Notes: generated by a model not told the origin, from the letters alone. A stretch of 64,000 bases of DNA from Actinomycetes bacterium (GCA_021826315.1 JAKAZZ010000006.1:1-64000), one strand, 5' to 3'; shown: positions 26,588 through 36,497, numbered from the stretch's first letter. Translations and numbers: made by a program.

Positions 26588-28582
26588 TTAGACCGAAGTG
26601 AACTTCTTCATCTCCTCTTGAACCATAGCCTCGTGAGCAAGTTCGTCACTCTTAGCCTTCGAGGGGCTCCATCTACCACGCATCATTGGCACGCTCAAGA
26701 TGAAGAGGAGGCACGCCGCAACGCAGATCCAATACCAAGTCTGCCATTGTGAAGGAGAGTCCTTTGATGCCTGAATCACGGCTGCACCGTGAGCTTGCAG
26801 GAAGGCAAGCTCGGGTGCTGCCTTCTGGAGTGCGGCAAGTTGCGGCGCATCTGCCTGAAGTTGGGTAAAGAACTGAGCATTTGCTCCGATCTGTGAAAGT
26901 TGAGTTGCATAAGGAGCCAACGCCGTAAGTTGAGGCGCTACGGCAATGACGTTAGTGATGGCACTCTGATTTTCAGCGATCGTAGCTAGGATCGCCTGAC
27001 CAGTCGCTCCACCGCCAGCTGCTTGGACCGCCTGAGCTAGAAGCGCCGGTGGAATCGAAGCAGTAGACGGGTAAGTGGCCAACTGGGTGAACAACGCTGG
27101 ATTTGCCTGAATAACCTTCAACTCGGCGGCATACTTCTGAGCGTCACTCAATTGTGTTGCGTACTTTGTCGCGGTTGCAATTACCTGTTGGTGAGTCTCT
27201 GCAAACTTGATGAGAGCTCCATGGGTAGATGCGAAGCTCAGAAGCGGACCATTCGCCTTAGCAAAAGCGAGCTGGGATGCATCTTGAGCTGCGTACTTTT
27301 GCACCGTCGCACCATAACTAACAAGCGGATTTGCGGAATTGACAATTTGAGGAAGGATCATAAAGGCTAGAAATACGACGATCCTTAGAATCCAGCCCCA
27401 AATCGCGAGTCCTGTCGCAGTAAGCGCAGGATTATGAGCCTCGACGGTCTCAGTAAAGCTAGCCATCCAAGGTGCGTATGCGAAGGCAAGAAAGAGTGAG
27501 ATCAGCGCGAGCAGCAATGCAACCTCATAGTAACTGGTATGGTGACCAAGTCGCCCGAGAAACACTATCGTTACGATTGCGCCACCGAGGGCACCTAGGA
27601 TCATAAACGGCTTTCGGACCCGGACCTTGTCCGAGATGATGCCGATGAGAATGAGACCAACGGCGTTAGCGCCCCACTGCCAGTTGCCAATCCCATTGGC
27701 ATCCTTCAGGGAAAAACCAAAGACCGTAGTGAGAAGTACGGTCCCAAATCCAACCGCGGTGTAATAAATAAGGAGCATAATCGAGATAGCGATCGCCGAG
27801 ATAATTATGTCGGGCTTAATCATCTGCTTCCATGGATTACGCAGACTCGCCTCAATATCAATTCCCTTGGCTCGCGCTTCGATGAGAACCCTATCCTTTA
27901 GAGAAACCATCAGTTGGTCTCTCAGGCGAGGAGACAGTTCGCGGAGGCCAAAGAGCGCTACGACAAAGACGACAAGGCCGACGACTCCGCAGATTCGATA
28001 CTCGGTCTGCCATTGAGTGTTCGCATTGATAGTCGCCGAACCAACGATCGATACCACAAGGCTCCCGAGTACCGGCCCAGTCGTCCAGAGGCCCATCGCT
28101 GTCGCCCTTCCGGTCTGTGGTGAAAAGTCGCGGATCAACGCGGGCGTCGCAACTAGGGCGATCCCTTCTACTATTCCAACTACGAATGTGGTGATAATAA
28201 AGGGCCACTTCGAGGTCATCTGAGGAATGACAAAAAGTGTCGCAAGTCCGGTCAGCAATAGACCCGCCACTACCAAGTTGGCGCGCCCAAGGCGATCGGA
28301 TAGTCCAGCCAAAAGTGAGCCAAAGGCACCCAAAAGGTTACCAATGGCTAAAGCCGTTACATAAAAGGTAAAGCTCATCCCGAGGCTAGGCAAAAGTATC
28401 GTTGTAACCGATCCGCCCACATAGAGTTCGTAGTAGAGAGCGACGGTTATCAAAACGACGATAGCTAGCTGAACTAGCCGTGGCCCCATCTCTGGATAAG
28501 AATCTAAGTTTCGATGAGTCAACCTGTAGATTGCCCCACTTCCAGAGTCAACCTCTTTTAACTCATCAACGGTTGTTGACAT
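26588..28582 (-). CDS. MFS transporter with a large Ala/Gln-rich loop insertion
   Basis: A 664-residue major facilitator. Twelve segments are visible. The loop 2-3 motif is GSLLAGLSDRLGRANLVVAG and the 8-9 counterpart is ISDKVRVRKPFM. Between the eleventh helix (VVFLAFMILPQIV) and the twelfth (WYWICVAACLLFILSVPMM) lies an insertion at residues 415-607 made of Ala/Gln/Leu-rich helical repeats such as APQLTALAPYATQL and APQLAALQKAAPELAFL. By topology it should be outside the membrane. A normal carrier has only a few residues here. The substrate is unknown. The single gene ends in a strong terminator. Confidence 0.88.
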   Translation of the reverse strand: MSTTVDELKEVDSGSGAIYRLTHRNLDSYPEMGPRLVQLAIVVLITVALYYELYVGGSVTTILLPSLGMSFTFYVTALAIGNLLGAFGSLLAGLSDRLGRANLVVAGLLLTGLATLFVIPQMTSKWPFIITTFVVGIVEGIALVATPALIRDFSPQTGRATAMGLWTTGPVLGSLVVSIVGSATINANTQWQTEYRICGVVGLVVFVVALFGLRELSPRLRDQLMVSLKDRVLIEARAKGIDIEASLRNPWKQMIKPDIIISAIAISIMLLIYYTAVGFGTVLLTTVFGFSLKDANGIGNWQWGANAVGLILIGIISDKVRVRKPFMILGALGGAIVTIVFLGRLGHHTSYYEVALLLALISLFLAFAYAPWMASFTETVEAHNPALTATGLAIWGWILRIVVFLAFMILPQIVNSANPLVSYGATVQKYAAQDASQLAFAKANGPLLSFASTHGALIKFAETHQQVIATATKYATQLSDAQKYAAELKVIQANPALFTQLATYPSTASIPPALLAQAVQAAGGGATGQAILATIAENQSAITNVIAVAPQLTALAPYATQLSQIGANAQFFTQLQADAPQLAALQKAAPELAFLQAHGAAVIQASKDSPSQWQTWYWICVAACLLFILSVPMMRGRWSPSKAKSDELAHEAMVQEEMKKFTSV

Positions 28583-28993
28583 TTCCCCCCCATTTACTCG
28601 TTGCGCCTTGACCCCCGGTCAGCACTTCCGATAAATCACAAAGATGAAAAAGCTCCATATCTGCGACCCTGTAATTATGAAACTTACACACAATTTTCGG
28701 TCATTTTCATTCATTCGCACATTAAATTCTTGAACCGCCAAATAAGCCTTGAGGCATTGCCGATGGATTCGTATACGAACAATTCCTCAGATGTCGAACA
28801 GGAACGCAGGCAGGTACCAGAGAAAGCGTCTATCGGCTGCCGTGCATGAATAGATCTACTAGAGGATCCATTCATGCTATTATCCCATGTCAAAGCTAAA
28901 TCAAATGAGTTGCTTCGTCAAAAAATCACGATACGCGTCCCCCGACTAAACTAGCTATGGAATAAGGTACGGAGCAATTACGTAGAGCTATCC
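28583..28993. other. Intergenic interval upstream of DUF2256 and photolyase genes
   Basis: About 410 bases between divergent genes. Short frames here are not credible. Promoters for the MFS gene and for the DUF2256-photolyase pair should lie inside. I see no clear operator palindrome. Confidence 0.35.
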
Positions 28994-29164
28994 GTGACTC
29001 ACTCGAAGCTAAACCTTCCCACCAAAGTCTGCCTGGTCTGCGGCCTTGAATTTTCGTATAGAAAAAAGTGGCGTAATAGTTGGGAGTCGGTCATCTACTG
29101 CTCCGAGCGATGCAGAAGAGGGAAAGAGGCCGCCAAAAACATAGTGTCGGGAGGTGCCAAGTGA
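28994..29164 (+). CDS. DUF2256 zinc-ribbon-like small protein
   Basis: A 56-residue protein from GTG 28994 to TGA 29164. It holds two cysteine pairs, CLVCG at residues 13-17 and YCSERCRR at 35-42, around the conserved FSYRKKW and W30 region. This is the DUF2256 pattern, probably a zinc-binding mini-domain. DUF2256 proteins are commonly coded next to the Fe-S photolyase-like family, as here. Its stop overlaps the photolyase GTG by four bases (GTGA), so they are likely co-translated. The function is unknown. It is easily missed because of its size and GTG start. Confidence 0.85.
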   Translation: MTHSKLNLPTKVCLVCGLEFSYRKKWRNSWESVIYCSERCRRGKEAAKNIVSGGAK

Positions 29165-30693
29165 CGAGGTTAGCGATCATTCTTGGAGACCAACTCAGCC
29201 ACGATTCACCTATCTTCAACTCCCTTGATCTTAATAAAGACGTAGTGGTCATGGCCGAAGTTCATGAAGAGGCAAGCCATGTATGGTCGCATAAGGCACG
29301 TATCGCGCTTTTCTTCAGTGCGATGCGCCACTTTTCCGCCGAATTAGTCGAACGAGGAGTTGAAGTCCACTACTACAGATACGGCGAGCATCCATTTTCG
29401 TCTCTAAGGGAGTGCATCGAGGCGGAGATTAGAGCCATTTCGCCAAGCGAAGTTCTAGTCGTCCAACCCGGGGAACACCGAGTTGAAGCGTCGATAAGCC
29501 AGGTTGTAAAAGACGCAGGTACACACCTATACATCCTTGAAGACAGCCACTTTGTAGTCCCACTCAAAACCTTCAACACGTGGGCTAAAGGGCGCAAACT
29601 CTTTCGCCTCGAACACTTTTATCGGCTGTCGCGCCGCCTTACCGACACTTTGATGGACGGCGACCAACCTATTGGCGGAAGATGGAACTTTGACGTTGAA
29701 AACCGCTCTAGCTTTCCAAAGAGTGGCCCACCCTTTCGTACGTCGCGAATCAATCGCCAGCCGGATCAAATTACCAAGGAAGTTCTAGCCTTAGTTGAGA
29801 CCAACTTTACCGATCACCCCGGATCCCTAGACGACTTCAGCTGGCCCACTACCAGAGTAGAAGCACTCATAGACCTCGATAACTTTATCGAAAACCATCT
29901 AGCTCACTTCGGAAGATACCAGGATGCTATGTGGACGAACGAGCCATTTCTTGGCCACTCACTTTTATCGGCCGCATTAAATCTAAAGCTACTTGATCCA
30001 AGGGAGGTATGCAGGCGGGCTGAAGAGGCCTACCTTACCGACAAGGCCCCCATTGAGTCTGTAGAGGGATTCATCCGCCAGATAATTGGATGGCGGGAGT
30101 ATGTGAGGGGACTTTACTACTTCTTTGGCAAATCATGGACTAGCTGGAACCATCTCGAAGCAAAGGAAAAACTACCGTCATGGTACTGGAGTGGCGAAGT
30201 TGAGATGGCCTGCCTCTCTGACACAATCAAACAGACTCTCCGCTACGGATACGCCCACCACATCCAAAGGCTCATGGTAACTGGATTATTCGCACTCCTT
30301 TGGAGCACTGATCCATATGAGGTACACGAGTGGTACCTCGCCGTCTACGTCGATGCAGTGGAGTGGGTAGAGGCACCAAACGTAATCGGAATGAGCCAGT
30401 ACGGTGACGGAGGAATAATGGCATCCAAGCCCTACATAGCATCGGGCGCATACATCTCCAAGATGTCGAACTACTGTGCGAGTTGTCCGTACTCCCCTAA
30501 AAAGGCAACCGGACCTGACGGATGTCCATTTACCACCCTTTACTGGGCATTTATCGACCGCCACCAAGTGATGCTACGAGATCATCCGCGGTTAGCACTC
30601 CAAGTAAAGAACCTCGAAAAGAAGGCCCCATCTGAAATTGTAGAGATTCGCGCAAGGGCAAAGGAGCTTCACCAAAGGTGGTCACCTAAGTGA
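29161..30693 (+). CDS. Fe-S bacterial photolyase/cryptochrome (FeS-BCP, PhrB-like (6-4) photolyase)
   Basis: A 510-residue protein starting at GTG 29161 with [19 protein letters not shown], the usual start of the iron-sulfur photolyase group. Cys351, Cys439, Cys442 and Cys455 match the four 4Fe-4S ligands of Agrobacterium PhrB (350/438/441/454) with a one-residue offset. The FAD-binding part shows [31 protein letters not shown] and [15 protein letters not shown]. Members repair (6-4) photoproducts or act as blue-light sensors. I cannot distinguish these from sequence, but repair is more likely. It is coupled to the upstream DUF2256 gene. Confidence 0.93.
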   Translation: MTRLAIILGDQLSHDSPIFNSLDLNKDVVVMAEVHEEASHVWSHKARIALFFSAMRHFSAELVERGVEVHYYRYGEHPFSSLRECIEAEIRAISPSEVLVVQPGEHRVEASISQVVKDAGTHLYILEDSHFVVPLKTFNTWAKGRKLFRLEHFYRLSRRLTDTLMDGDQPIGGRWNFDVENRSSFPKSGPPFRTSRINRQPDQITKEVLALVETNFTDHPGSLDDFSWPTTRVEALIDLDNFIENHLAHFGRYQDAMWTNEPFLGHSLLSAALNLKLLDPREVCRRAEEAYLTDKAPIESVEGFIRQIIGWREYVRGLYYFFGKSWTSWNHLEAKEKLPSWYWSGEVEMACLSDTIKQTLRYGYAHHIQRLMVTGLFALLWSTDPYEVHEWYLAVYVDAVEWVEAPNVIGMSQYGDGGIMASKPYIASGAYISKMSNYCASCPYSPKKATGPDGCPFTTLYWAFIDRHQVMLRDHPRLALQVKNLEKKAPSEIVEIRARAKELHQRWSPK

Positions 30694-30970
30694 ACTCAAT
30701 AATTGGCTCATATCCGTAAAGTCCCATTGTCGTGAAACCAGTGCGATTATTCACACCTAGCGACCAATCTCCAAAATTGCCTTTCTAATACGAATACCGG
30801 CATCGGAGAGCTACGTTATTTCTACTCATACCCGTAAACTATCGATTCAGATGGCACGAGATAGCGGCACAGAGATAAGGACATCCACCCTCTGCAAATC
30901 AAAGCATCGCTGCAGAACGAAGAGACCTCGGCACCTGAATATCCGTTGCAACTTTTGAGAGGGGGGCAGA

Positions 30971-31909
30971 TTGATCGATCGAATACATAGATTCCGACCG
31001 ACCTCCATCTCTTTTCTAGCACTCATGTCAATGATCGTCGCCTCATGCGGAAGCAGTGCAGTCAGTCTTCCCCCACCATCTACGACACAACGACTGTCGA
31101 CCCCCACAAGCACCAGTTCATTCGAGGCAACAAGCACTACCTTTATATCGAGACCTCAAGGCCAGAGGGTAAGTGCTAAATGGGTCCTTACCTCCAATGT
31201 ATTGAAGGTAATTGCCAAGAATCAATCGATCTACCCAAAAATCGCCTCCGAAGGTGTAATCGAAGTAACGCCCATCGATGCATCTCCGCTACTTGGAGTC
31301 GGTGTAGTTCCCGCTGTAAAGTTCACAAGTGTGAAAAGCCTCGTCCAGGCAATACAGAGCGGAGCTCTACCCACTTGGGCAAAGGCAGTCATCTACGATC
31401 CGGAGTATTGGGCGCTAACACCGACGACGGAACAGTCAGATCCGGTCACAGCCTCCTCGATGGCAAGTGTCGCGGCCAGGCAAGCAGGACTTATCTACGT
31501 TGTTACACCCGCCCTTGACCTCACGAAGGCACTTGCCCCAAACACAGCACCCAACGGCCAATCGCTTATCGAAATGGGCCTCTATGGCAAATTAGCTAAG
31601 GCAGCAGATGTAATAGTGATCCAATCGCAGTCATTAGAGGGAAATCTCCCGGCCTACAGCTCCCTCTTATCTCAAAGCTCAAGCCAAGCTCGCAGCGCGA
31701 ATCCAAATATCGACGTACTTGGAGGGCTGAGCACGAACTTACGCAGTGCTTCGCTCGGCTTGATCAATCTAACTAGCGCTTATTCAAGCGGCCTCACCCA
31801 AGTAAATGGCTATTGGTTCAACGTTCCAGGTAAGTCAATCCAATGTCCCACTTGTTCGCAAGCAAATTTTCAACTAGCGATGAGCTTCTTTGAAGCCGCA
31901 CTCACCTAG
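30971..31909 (+). CDS. Secreted lipoprotein of unknown function
   Basis: A 312-residue exported protein. It has a signal peptide and lipobox (IVASC, lipid-modified Cys26), then about 40 Ser/Thr/Pro-rich residues, then a folded domain. Segments such as TWAKAVIYDPEYWALTP, GLIYVVTPALDL and ADVIVIQSQSLEGN suggest an alpha/beta barrel like those of glycoside-hydrolase-type proteins, with a CPTC motif near the end. I do not recognise the family. The start is TTG 30971 behind gagagggggg. It is a single transcription unit, transcribed toward the convergent peptidase gene. Confidence 0.7.
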   Translation: MIDRIHRFRPTSISFLALMSMIVASCGSSAVSLPPPSTTQRLSTPTSTSSFEATSTTFISRPQGQRVSAKWVLTSNVLKVIAKNQSIYPKIASEGVIEVTPIDASPLLGVGVVPAVKFTSVKSLVQAIQSGALPTWAKAVIYDPEYWALTPTTEQSDPVTASSMASVAARQAGLIYVVTPALDLTKALAPNTAPNGQSLIEMGLYGKLAKAADVIVIQSQSLEGNLPAYSSLLSQSSSQARSANPNIDVLGGLSTNLRSASLGLINLTSAYSSGLTQVNGYWFNVPGKSIQCPTCSQANFQLAMSFFEAALT

Positions 31910-31975
31910 CGGCCATTCCTTATCCCTTACAATTACTGAGCTGCCCACATAATTGCCTGGCTCTCACAAAGCGTC

Positions 31976-32707
31976 TCACCTAGCCAAGGCAACAGGCTCT
32001 ATGGGCTCTTCGACCACATCGCTTCCACTAGGGCGAACCGAATATGCGAAGCGGCCATCAACCTCAGAGACGGCTCCCTCTAACTCTGTACCAACGTAGA
32101 CCAGACCTACGCCATCGTCGGTAGCATATCCCTCTGGCAGCATCCCACTTTTGATAGCATCTTGAAAAAGTGGGCGTCGCTGCAGTTCGGAATTGTAATG
32201 AACACCATTTGAATAAGGAATCAACCCAAGTCCATTATTTACCACTTTCAGATCAGGACCAAATGAGTCCGTTGTCCCTCCAATATGCCAACAGATAGAA
32301 CCTGCAGACACGCCACCTAGAACTTTGCCACTTAGCCACAGCCTCTTCATGATCGCATCAAGTCCATGAAGGCTCCACAAGGCGAGAAGGTTGGCGACGC
32401 TTCCTCCTCCAACCCATATGACATGGTGGTCACCTAGGAAGGACTCAATATCGTCGACGTTTGGCATCGGAAAGAGATTTAGATGTGAGCAGACGATTCC
32501 GGCATCTTTGGCCGCCATATCCAAATTCGCCTGCCAATATCTTTGATCGCCAGAGGCGGTAGAGATGTGACATATCGAGGGAGACCTGCCGACCACACCC
32601 GAGCGGCTTATCGCATAGTGAATCAATGGGGCATACGCAATGGGACTTCTGCGCCCTTGGGTAAAGCCCCCGGAGGTTGCAATGATCGTTGGCAAGTTAG
32701 TTGTCAT
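31976..32707 (-). CDS. Peptidase E-like protein (S51 family)
   Basis: A 243-residue cytoplasmic protein with the class-I-glutamine-amidotransferase-like fold of S51 peptidases. It opens TIIATSGGFTQGRRSP and has the WVGGGSVANLLALW loop, the nucleophile elbow GGVSAGSICW with the catalytic serine, and HYNSELQRRPLF, probably supplying the histidine. Relatives are aspartyl dipeptidase and cyanophycinase. This is nearest to the peptidase E group, with the substrate uncertain. I choose ATG 32707. An in-frame start at 32737 adds a hydrophobic stretch not seen in the family. Confidence 0.83.
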   Translation of the reverse strand: MTTNLPTIIATSGGFTQGRRSPIAYAPLIHYAISRSGVVGRSPSICHISTASGDQRYWQANLDMAAKDAGIVCSHLNLFPMPNVDDIESFLGDHHVIWVGGGSVANLLALWSLHGLDAIMKRLWLSGKVLGGVSAGSICWHIGGTTDSFGPDLKVVNNGLGLIPYSNGVHYNSELQRRPLFQDAIKSGMLPEGYATDDGVGLVYVGTELEGAVSEVDGRFAYSVRPSGSDVVEEPIEPVALAR

Positions 32708-32935
32708 GAAAGCAAATATAGACCACCAACTAATCAAAGAGGCAAAGGTAGTTCCAGATCTGATAGATAAGCGAGGCTAGGTTTCCTCAACGTGTTGGGC
32801 GATAACCTACGCACCCAACGACAATCCAAGCCACCGGACGCCCAAAAACTCCACTGATAGGACAACGGAGACAAACATGTTCAAACAATAGGGTTTCGAA
32901 CGATCATCGCAATAGTGAGGTGGCTTTAAAAACAA

Positions 32936-32962
32936 GATCGGCGACCCATCGGATCGCCGATC
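32936..32962 (-). terminator. Terminator after tRNA-Asn
   Basis: On the minus strand GATCGGCGA pairs with TCGCCGATC (32962-32954 with 32944-32936) around nine bases and is followed by TTGTTTTT. It lies about 20 bases after the tRNA. Confidence 0.75.
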
Positions 32963-32984
32963 TACCAGACTTTGAATCTCAAAG

Positions 32985-33057
32985 CTCCGGGGGAGAGACT
33001 CGAACTCTCAACCCCACGATTAACAGTCGCGTGCTCTGCCAATTGAGCTACCCCGGA
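32985..33057 (-). tRNA. tRNA-Asn (GTT)
   Basis: A 73-nt cloverleaf. The acceptor TCCGGGG pairs with CCCCGGA and the D arm is TAGCTCAATTGGCAGAGC. The anticodon loop CTGTTAA carries GTT, and the T arm is GAGAG-TTCGAGT-CTCTC. The discriminator is G. CCA is not encoded, unlike the tRNA at 999-1075. A hairpin terminator follows. Confidence 0.95.
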
Positions 33058-33268
33058 AGGTATAGAACACACTAGCAGGAACTATCGACGATCAATCACC
33101 CTAAAAAGAGAGAAATTTGCCCTTTTTTGAAAGTGAAAGGTTCACCTCTCGAGAACTTCCAGCTCACCTAGAAATTGGATCACTCAACCATCACTTGCCG
33201 TAATATACAAGTCAATCTCACCTAAGCAAAACAAGAGAACGCACATCGGTAGCGACGATCTCGTCAAG

Positions 33269-34198
33269 TTAGATCAGATCTTTGAGTTCCGCTGCAGACT
33301 TCGACGCCTTGATCTTCCGCAGAGCCTTAGCTTCGATCTGATGGATCTTATCCTTCTTGGCAAAACCGAGGGCGGATGCAATCTCGTCGTCCCTCATTAC
33401 GGCTCTACTTTCAGTTAGGCCAAACTTCATCATTATGATTTCGCGCTCAACATCGCTGAGATCACCTAGCGCAGACTCAATCCGCCTACGCACGTCATCG
33501 CGCTCGACTTCAAGGTAGCTCGCGATCGAGTTCTCATCTTCGATGGTATCGACCAAAGAAAAGTCACTCTCATCGTCATTGCCAACCCCTTGGTCTAGTG
33601 AGAGTGCTTCGCTTTGGATCTTTAGTAGATCCTCAACGTGAAACCGATCTATCTGGGTAGCTTTTGCGATCTCCGTAGGAGTCGGCTCCCTAGCCAACTC
33701 TTGCTTGAGGGAGACTTTGGTGCGGGCGACCAAATTAAGTTCGTCGAGGATGTGCTGGGGTATCCGCATAGCTCCCCTGGACTCACCAACTCCACGTACA
33801 ATCGCTTGTTTGATCCACCACGTGGCATAGGTGGAAAAACGAAAGCCCTTGCGCTCATCAAACCTGTCTACCGCCTTCATCAGACCGAGATTGCCCTCCT
33901 GGATTAGATCAAGGAAGGAAAGGCCTCGATAACGGTACCTCTTGGCAATCGAAACGACAAGGCGTAGGTTAGCATTCGTGAGATGGGACTTGGCTCTTTC
34001 GCCTTCTTCAGCCCTTACCCGATCTTCGGACTCTTCCTCACTAGCCTCGATCCTCCGGAGCGCTTCGATTCCTTGACGCACTTTGAACGCTAGTTCAGCC
34101 TCTTCTTGAGCCGAAAGAACCTTATAGGCAGCGATATCGTGAAGATACTGCGCTAGTGAAACGTCACCTAACGATCCGCTATTGGAGTCAATTGACAT
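33269..34198 (-). CDS. Sigma-70 family RNA polymerase sigma factor, divergent in DNA-contact regions
   Basis: A 309-residue sigma factor with regions 1.2 to 4. Region 1.2 is QYLHDIAAYKVLSAQEEAELA, region 2 is NLRLVVSIAKRYRYRGLSFLDLIQEGNLGLMKAVDRFD with RFSTYATWWIKQAI, and region 3 is REPTPTEIAKA. Region 4 ends IHQIEAKALRKI. The position behind dnaG matches rpoD in many bacteria. However, the -35 recognition helix reads KKDKIHQ (281-287) where housekeeping factors have TRERIRQ, with one extra residue upstream, and region 2.4 has AIVRGVGESRGAMRI. A group 2 factor with altered promoter choice is therefore as likely as the primary sigma. Confidence 0.85.
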   Translation of the reverse strand: MSIDSNSGSLGDVSLAQYLHDIAAYKVLSAQEEAELAFKVRQGIEALRRIEASEEESEDRVRAEEGERAKSHLTNANLRLVVSIAKRYRYRGLSFLDLIQEGNLGLMKAVDRFDERKGFRFSTYATWWIKQAIVRGVGESRGAMRIPQHILDELNLVARTKVSLKQELAREPTPTEIAKATQIDRFHVEDLLKIQSEALSLDQGVGNDDESDFSLVDTIEDENSIASYLEVERDDVRRRIESALGDLSDVEREIIMMKFGLTESRAVMRDDEIASALGFAKKDKIHQIEAKALRKIKASKSAAELKDLI

Positions 34199-34281
34199 TT
34201 CCTAGCAAGCTCCCCTATGGCCAAACACCTACTTTGAGACCTGATCAAAATACTATGCCCAGTCTCAATGGTAACCCATAA

Positions 34282-36153
34282 TTAGCTAAAGTATGTAAGT
34301 AGCTCCCGTACGGCACTATCCATGGTTCTACCGTCGCGTAATTCTCCTACGGTCTTTCTCAAATACGAGATAGAGTGAGTAACTTTTTGTGCCTCGTCTT
34401 CGCCCAACTTCCTATCCTCACCGCCACGAATTGATCGCAAAAGAGACTCTACGGTCCTCTCGCTGTGCAGCTCAAGAAGGCGGGCAATCACATCTACAAC
34501 GTCGTGGTCACCGTCGAGCTGTGATACTGCAGCCATTAACCCCCTCGCCGATGAACTCAGCTCAGACTGATTGGCCCTTTGGGCATCCACCTGGCGATTG
34601 TTAGCCGCAAAACTATGAAGTTCAAGGTGAACGGGATGTGTAAAGAGAAAACTTGGCATATAGTCAATGACTTCGTCACAATTGTGGAGGAGGTGCCACA
34701 GTGCGATGTTGTATGGGCGATACTCTCCTGAAGTCAATTCCTTTACGGAATAGGTAGGACGATCTTCCTGTACCTCTCCATCTGCAGGAGGCTCATCCGA
34801 TCCATTCTCGACGGGCCTACGTCGCGCCTTGCCCGAGTCATCACCCTTGGTACGAAGTGCTCGGCGGGTACGTTCGAGGCGTCGTTCAAGTTCATGAATA
34901 TCAACATCACACGCCTCGGATATCTCCATAAGGTAGTTGCCGCGAACTATCGCGTTAGGGTGCTCGGCGATAATCTCCACCGCCTTGCTACTAGCTAGGA
35001 TTCGTCCTTCGATCGTAGATAGATCACTTGCCTCTAAGTGGCGATCTAGGCGGAACGAAAGAAACGGCTTAGCCTCTTCAATTGCCTTCTTCAACTCTTC
35101 AGGTGCGCTGAGACTGAGAGACGCTGGATCTTCTCCAGCTGGGAATTTGGCAACCTTCACGGCTAACGAGAACTTCTTCTCCCATTCATAGATTCGCTCT
35201 GTCGCACTCTGGCCAGCCTTATCGCCATCGAATGCCAAGACGATATTGCGCGAGTAGTTCTTCAATCGATCGAGGTGCTCTTCTGTAAGAGCAGTACCGC
35301 AGGTAGCAATGGCTAATGGCAAGCCCACCTTATGAAACGCGATCACGTCGGTATATCCCTCACAGATTATCGCGAGTTGATTTCGAACGATCTCTGACTT
35401 GGCTAAATTGAGGCCATAAAGGGTACGCCTCTTACGGTAGTACTTAGTCTCAGGGGAGTTCTTGTACTTAGCACCTTCGGCATCCCTAAGCTCGATACCA
35501 GGGAGAACTCGCCCTCCAAAGGCAACTACCTGCCCCTTATCGTCAAATATCGGAAAGATCAACCTGCCAGCAAACATATCCCTCTGCTGACCAGTTGAGT
35601 CTACGAAGCCCAGCCCACAACTTTGAAATAATGCATTCGGGATGTTGAGCATCTTTGGAAGTGCTGTGGAATTTCGAGGGGCGAGGCCAACCTGAAATGA
35701 CTCTTGCAGGCCACTGCCGATACCACGACTTTCGAGGTAGCTAAGGGCGATCTTTGAGTCCGAGCCATCATATAAGTTACGGCGATAGAAGTCGAGGGAG
35801 TCGTTTAGCACCTTGGAGATTCTCTTCGCTTCGCGGTATCGGCGAGCGTCCTCTTCATTCTCTTGAGAAAGCGTTACGCCCGCTCTATCAGCCAGTAGCT
35901 GAACAGACTCTGTAAAGTCGAGGTGTTCAATAGCTCTAATAAACGAGATCGAATCACCCGAAGCACCACAGCCGAAGCAATGATAGACGCCAAGCGCGGG
36001 GTTTACCGTAAATGACGGAGTAGATTCATTGTGAAATGGGCAGAGACCGCTGTATCTGCTTCCTGCCCGCTTGAGTGTCACGTAGTCACCGACGAGAGAG
36101 ATGATGTCAAGGCGCTCTAGGACGAGGGCTACGTCGTTATGTGCAATCGCCAA
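34282..36153 (-). CDS. dnaG: DNA primase
   Basis: The 623-residue primase that makes RNA primers at the replication fork. The N-terminal CHC2 zinc finger shows CPFHNESTPSF and HCFGCGASGD. The TOPRIM core follows, with AIICEGYTDVIAFHKVGL and LAFDGDKAGQSA, the metal-binding acidic residues. The C-terminal 180 residues are the variable helicase-interaction domain, with a charged linker near 430-465. The start is TTG 36153 behind ggacggaa. It is 83 bases ahead of the sigma gene on the same strand, the classical dnaG-sigma pair. Confidence 0.95.
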   Translation of the reverse strand: MAIAHNDVALVLERLDIISLVGDYVTLKRAGSRYSGLCPFHNESTPSFTVNPALGVYHCFGCGASGDSISFIRAIEHLDFTESVQLLADRAGVTLSQENEEDARRYREAKRISKVLNDSLDFYRRNLYDGSDSKIALSYLESRGIGSGLQESFQVGLAPRNSTALPKMLNIPNALFQSCGLGFVDSTGQQRDMFAGRLIFPIFDDKGQVVAFGGRVLPGIELRDAEGAKYKNSPETKYYRKRRTLYGLNLAKSEIVRNQLAIICEGYTDVIAFHKVGLPLAIATCGTALTEEHLDRLKNYSRNIVLAFDGDKAGQSATERIYEWEKKFSLAVKVAKFPAGEDPASLSLSAPEELKKAIEEAKPFLSFRLDRHLEASDLSTIEGRILASSKAVEIIAEHPNAIVRGNYLMEISEACDVDIHELERRLERTRRALRTKGDDSGKARRRPVENGSDEPPADGEVQEDRPTYSVKELTSGEYRPYNIALWHLLHNCDEVIDYMPSFLFTHPVHLELHSFAANNRQVDAQRANQSELSSSARGLMAAVSQLDGDHDVVDVIARLLELHSERTVESLLRSIRGGEDRKLGEDEAQKVTHSISYLRKTVGELRDGRTMDSAVRELLTYFS

Positions 36154-36497
36154 ATTAGTTCCGTCCTTTCATCCAACGCCGCTACCGCCAAGAGTAGTGC
36201 AAATTGCACCCCGATTTATCCATTGGCTACCACTGCATTAGGCTGCTGCAACCAAGTATTGCCTTACGCCGACGAGTGACTCAATAAGTCCAATGAGTAC
36301 GCCTGAATCTAAGGCTTAGCACCTCTGGCGTGAATCGCCCTTTTGCCTTTGATCACGTCAAACACTAAAGAGAGTTTGCTTGGGTCGCGAACTCCTTATT
36401 CAAAGGTTGAAAGGACCACGACCACAGGCGAGGGATCCATACAGGATGACCGTTGCGCCACTATTCTAGTGGCTTACAACAAAACTTCATTGGAAGA
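36154..36497. other. Intergenic interval upstream of dnaG
   Basis: The 344 bases have no credible gene. A short plus frame at 36343-36612 overlaps the next gene antisense and is not supported. The dnaG promoter should lie here. Confidence 0.35.

Noticed and set aside
28601-28849. Short plus frame upstream of DUF2256
   Set aside because: It lies in a promoter region, has no recognisable domain, and a frame on the other strand covers the same bases.
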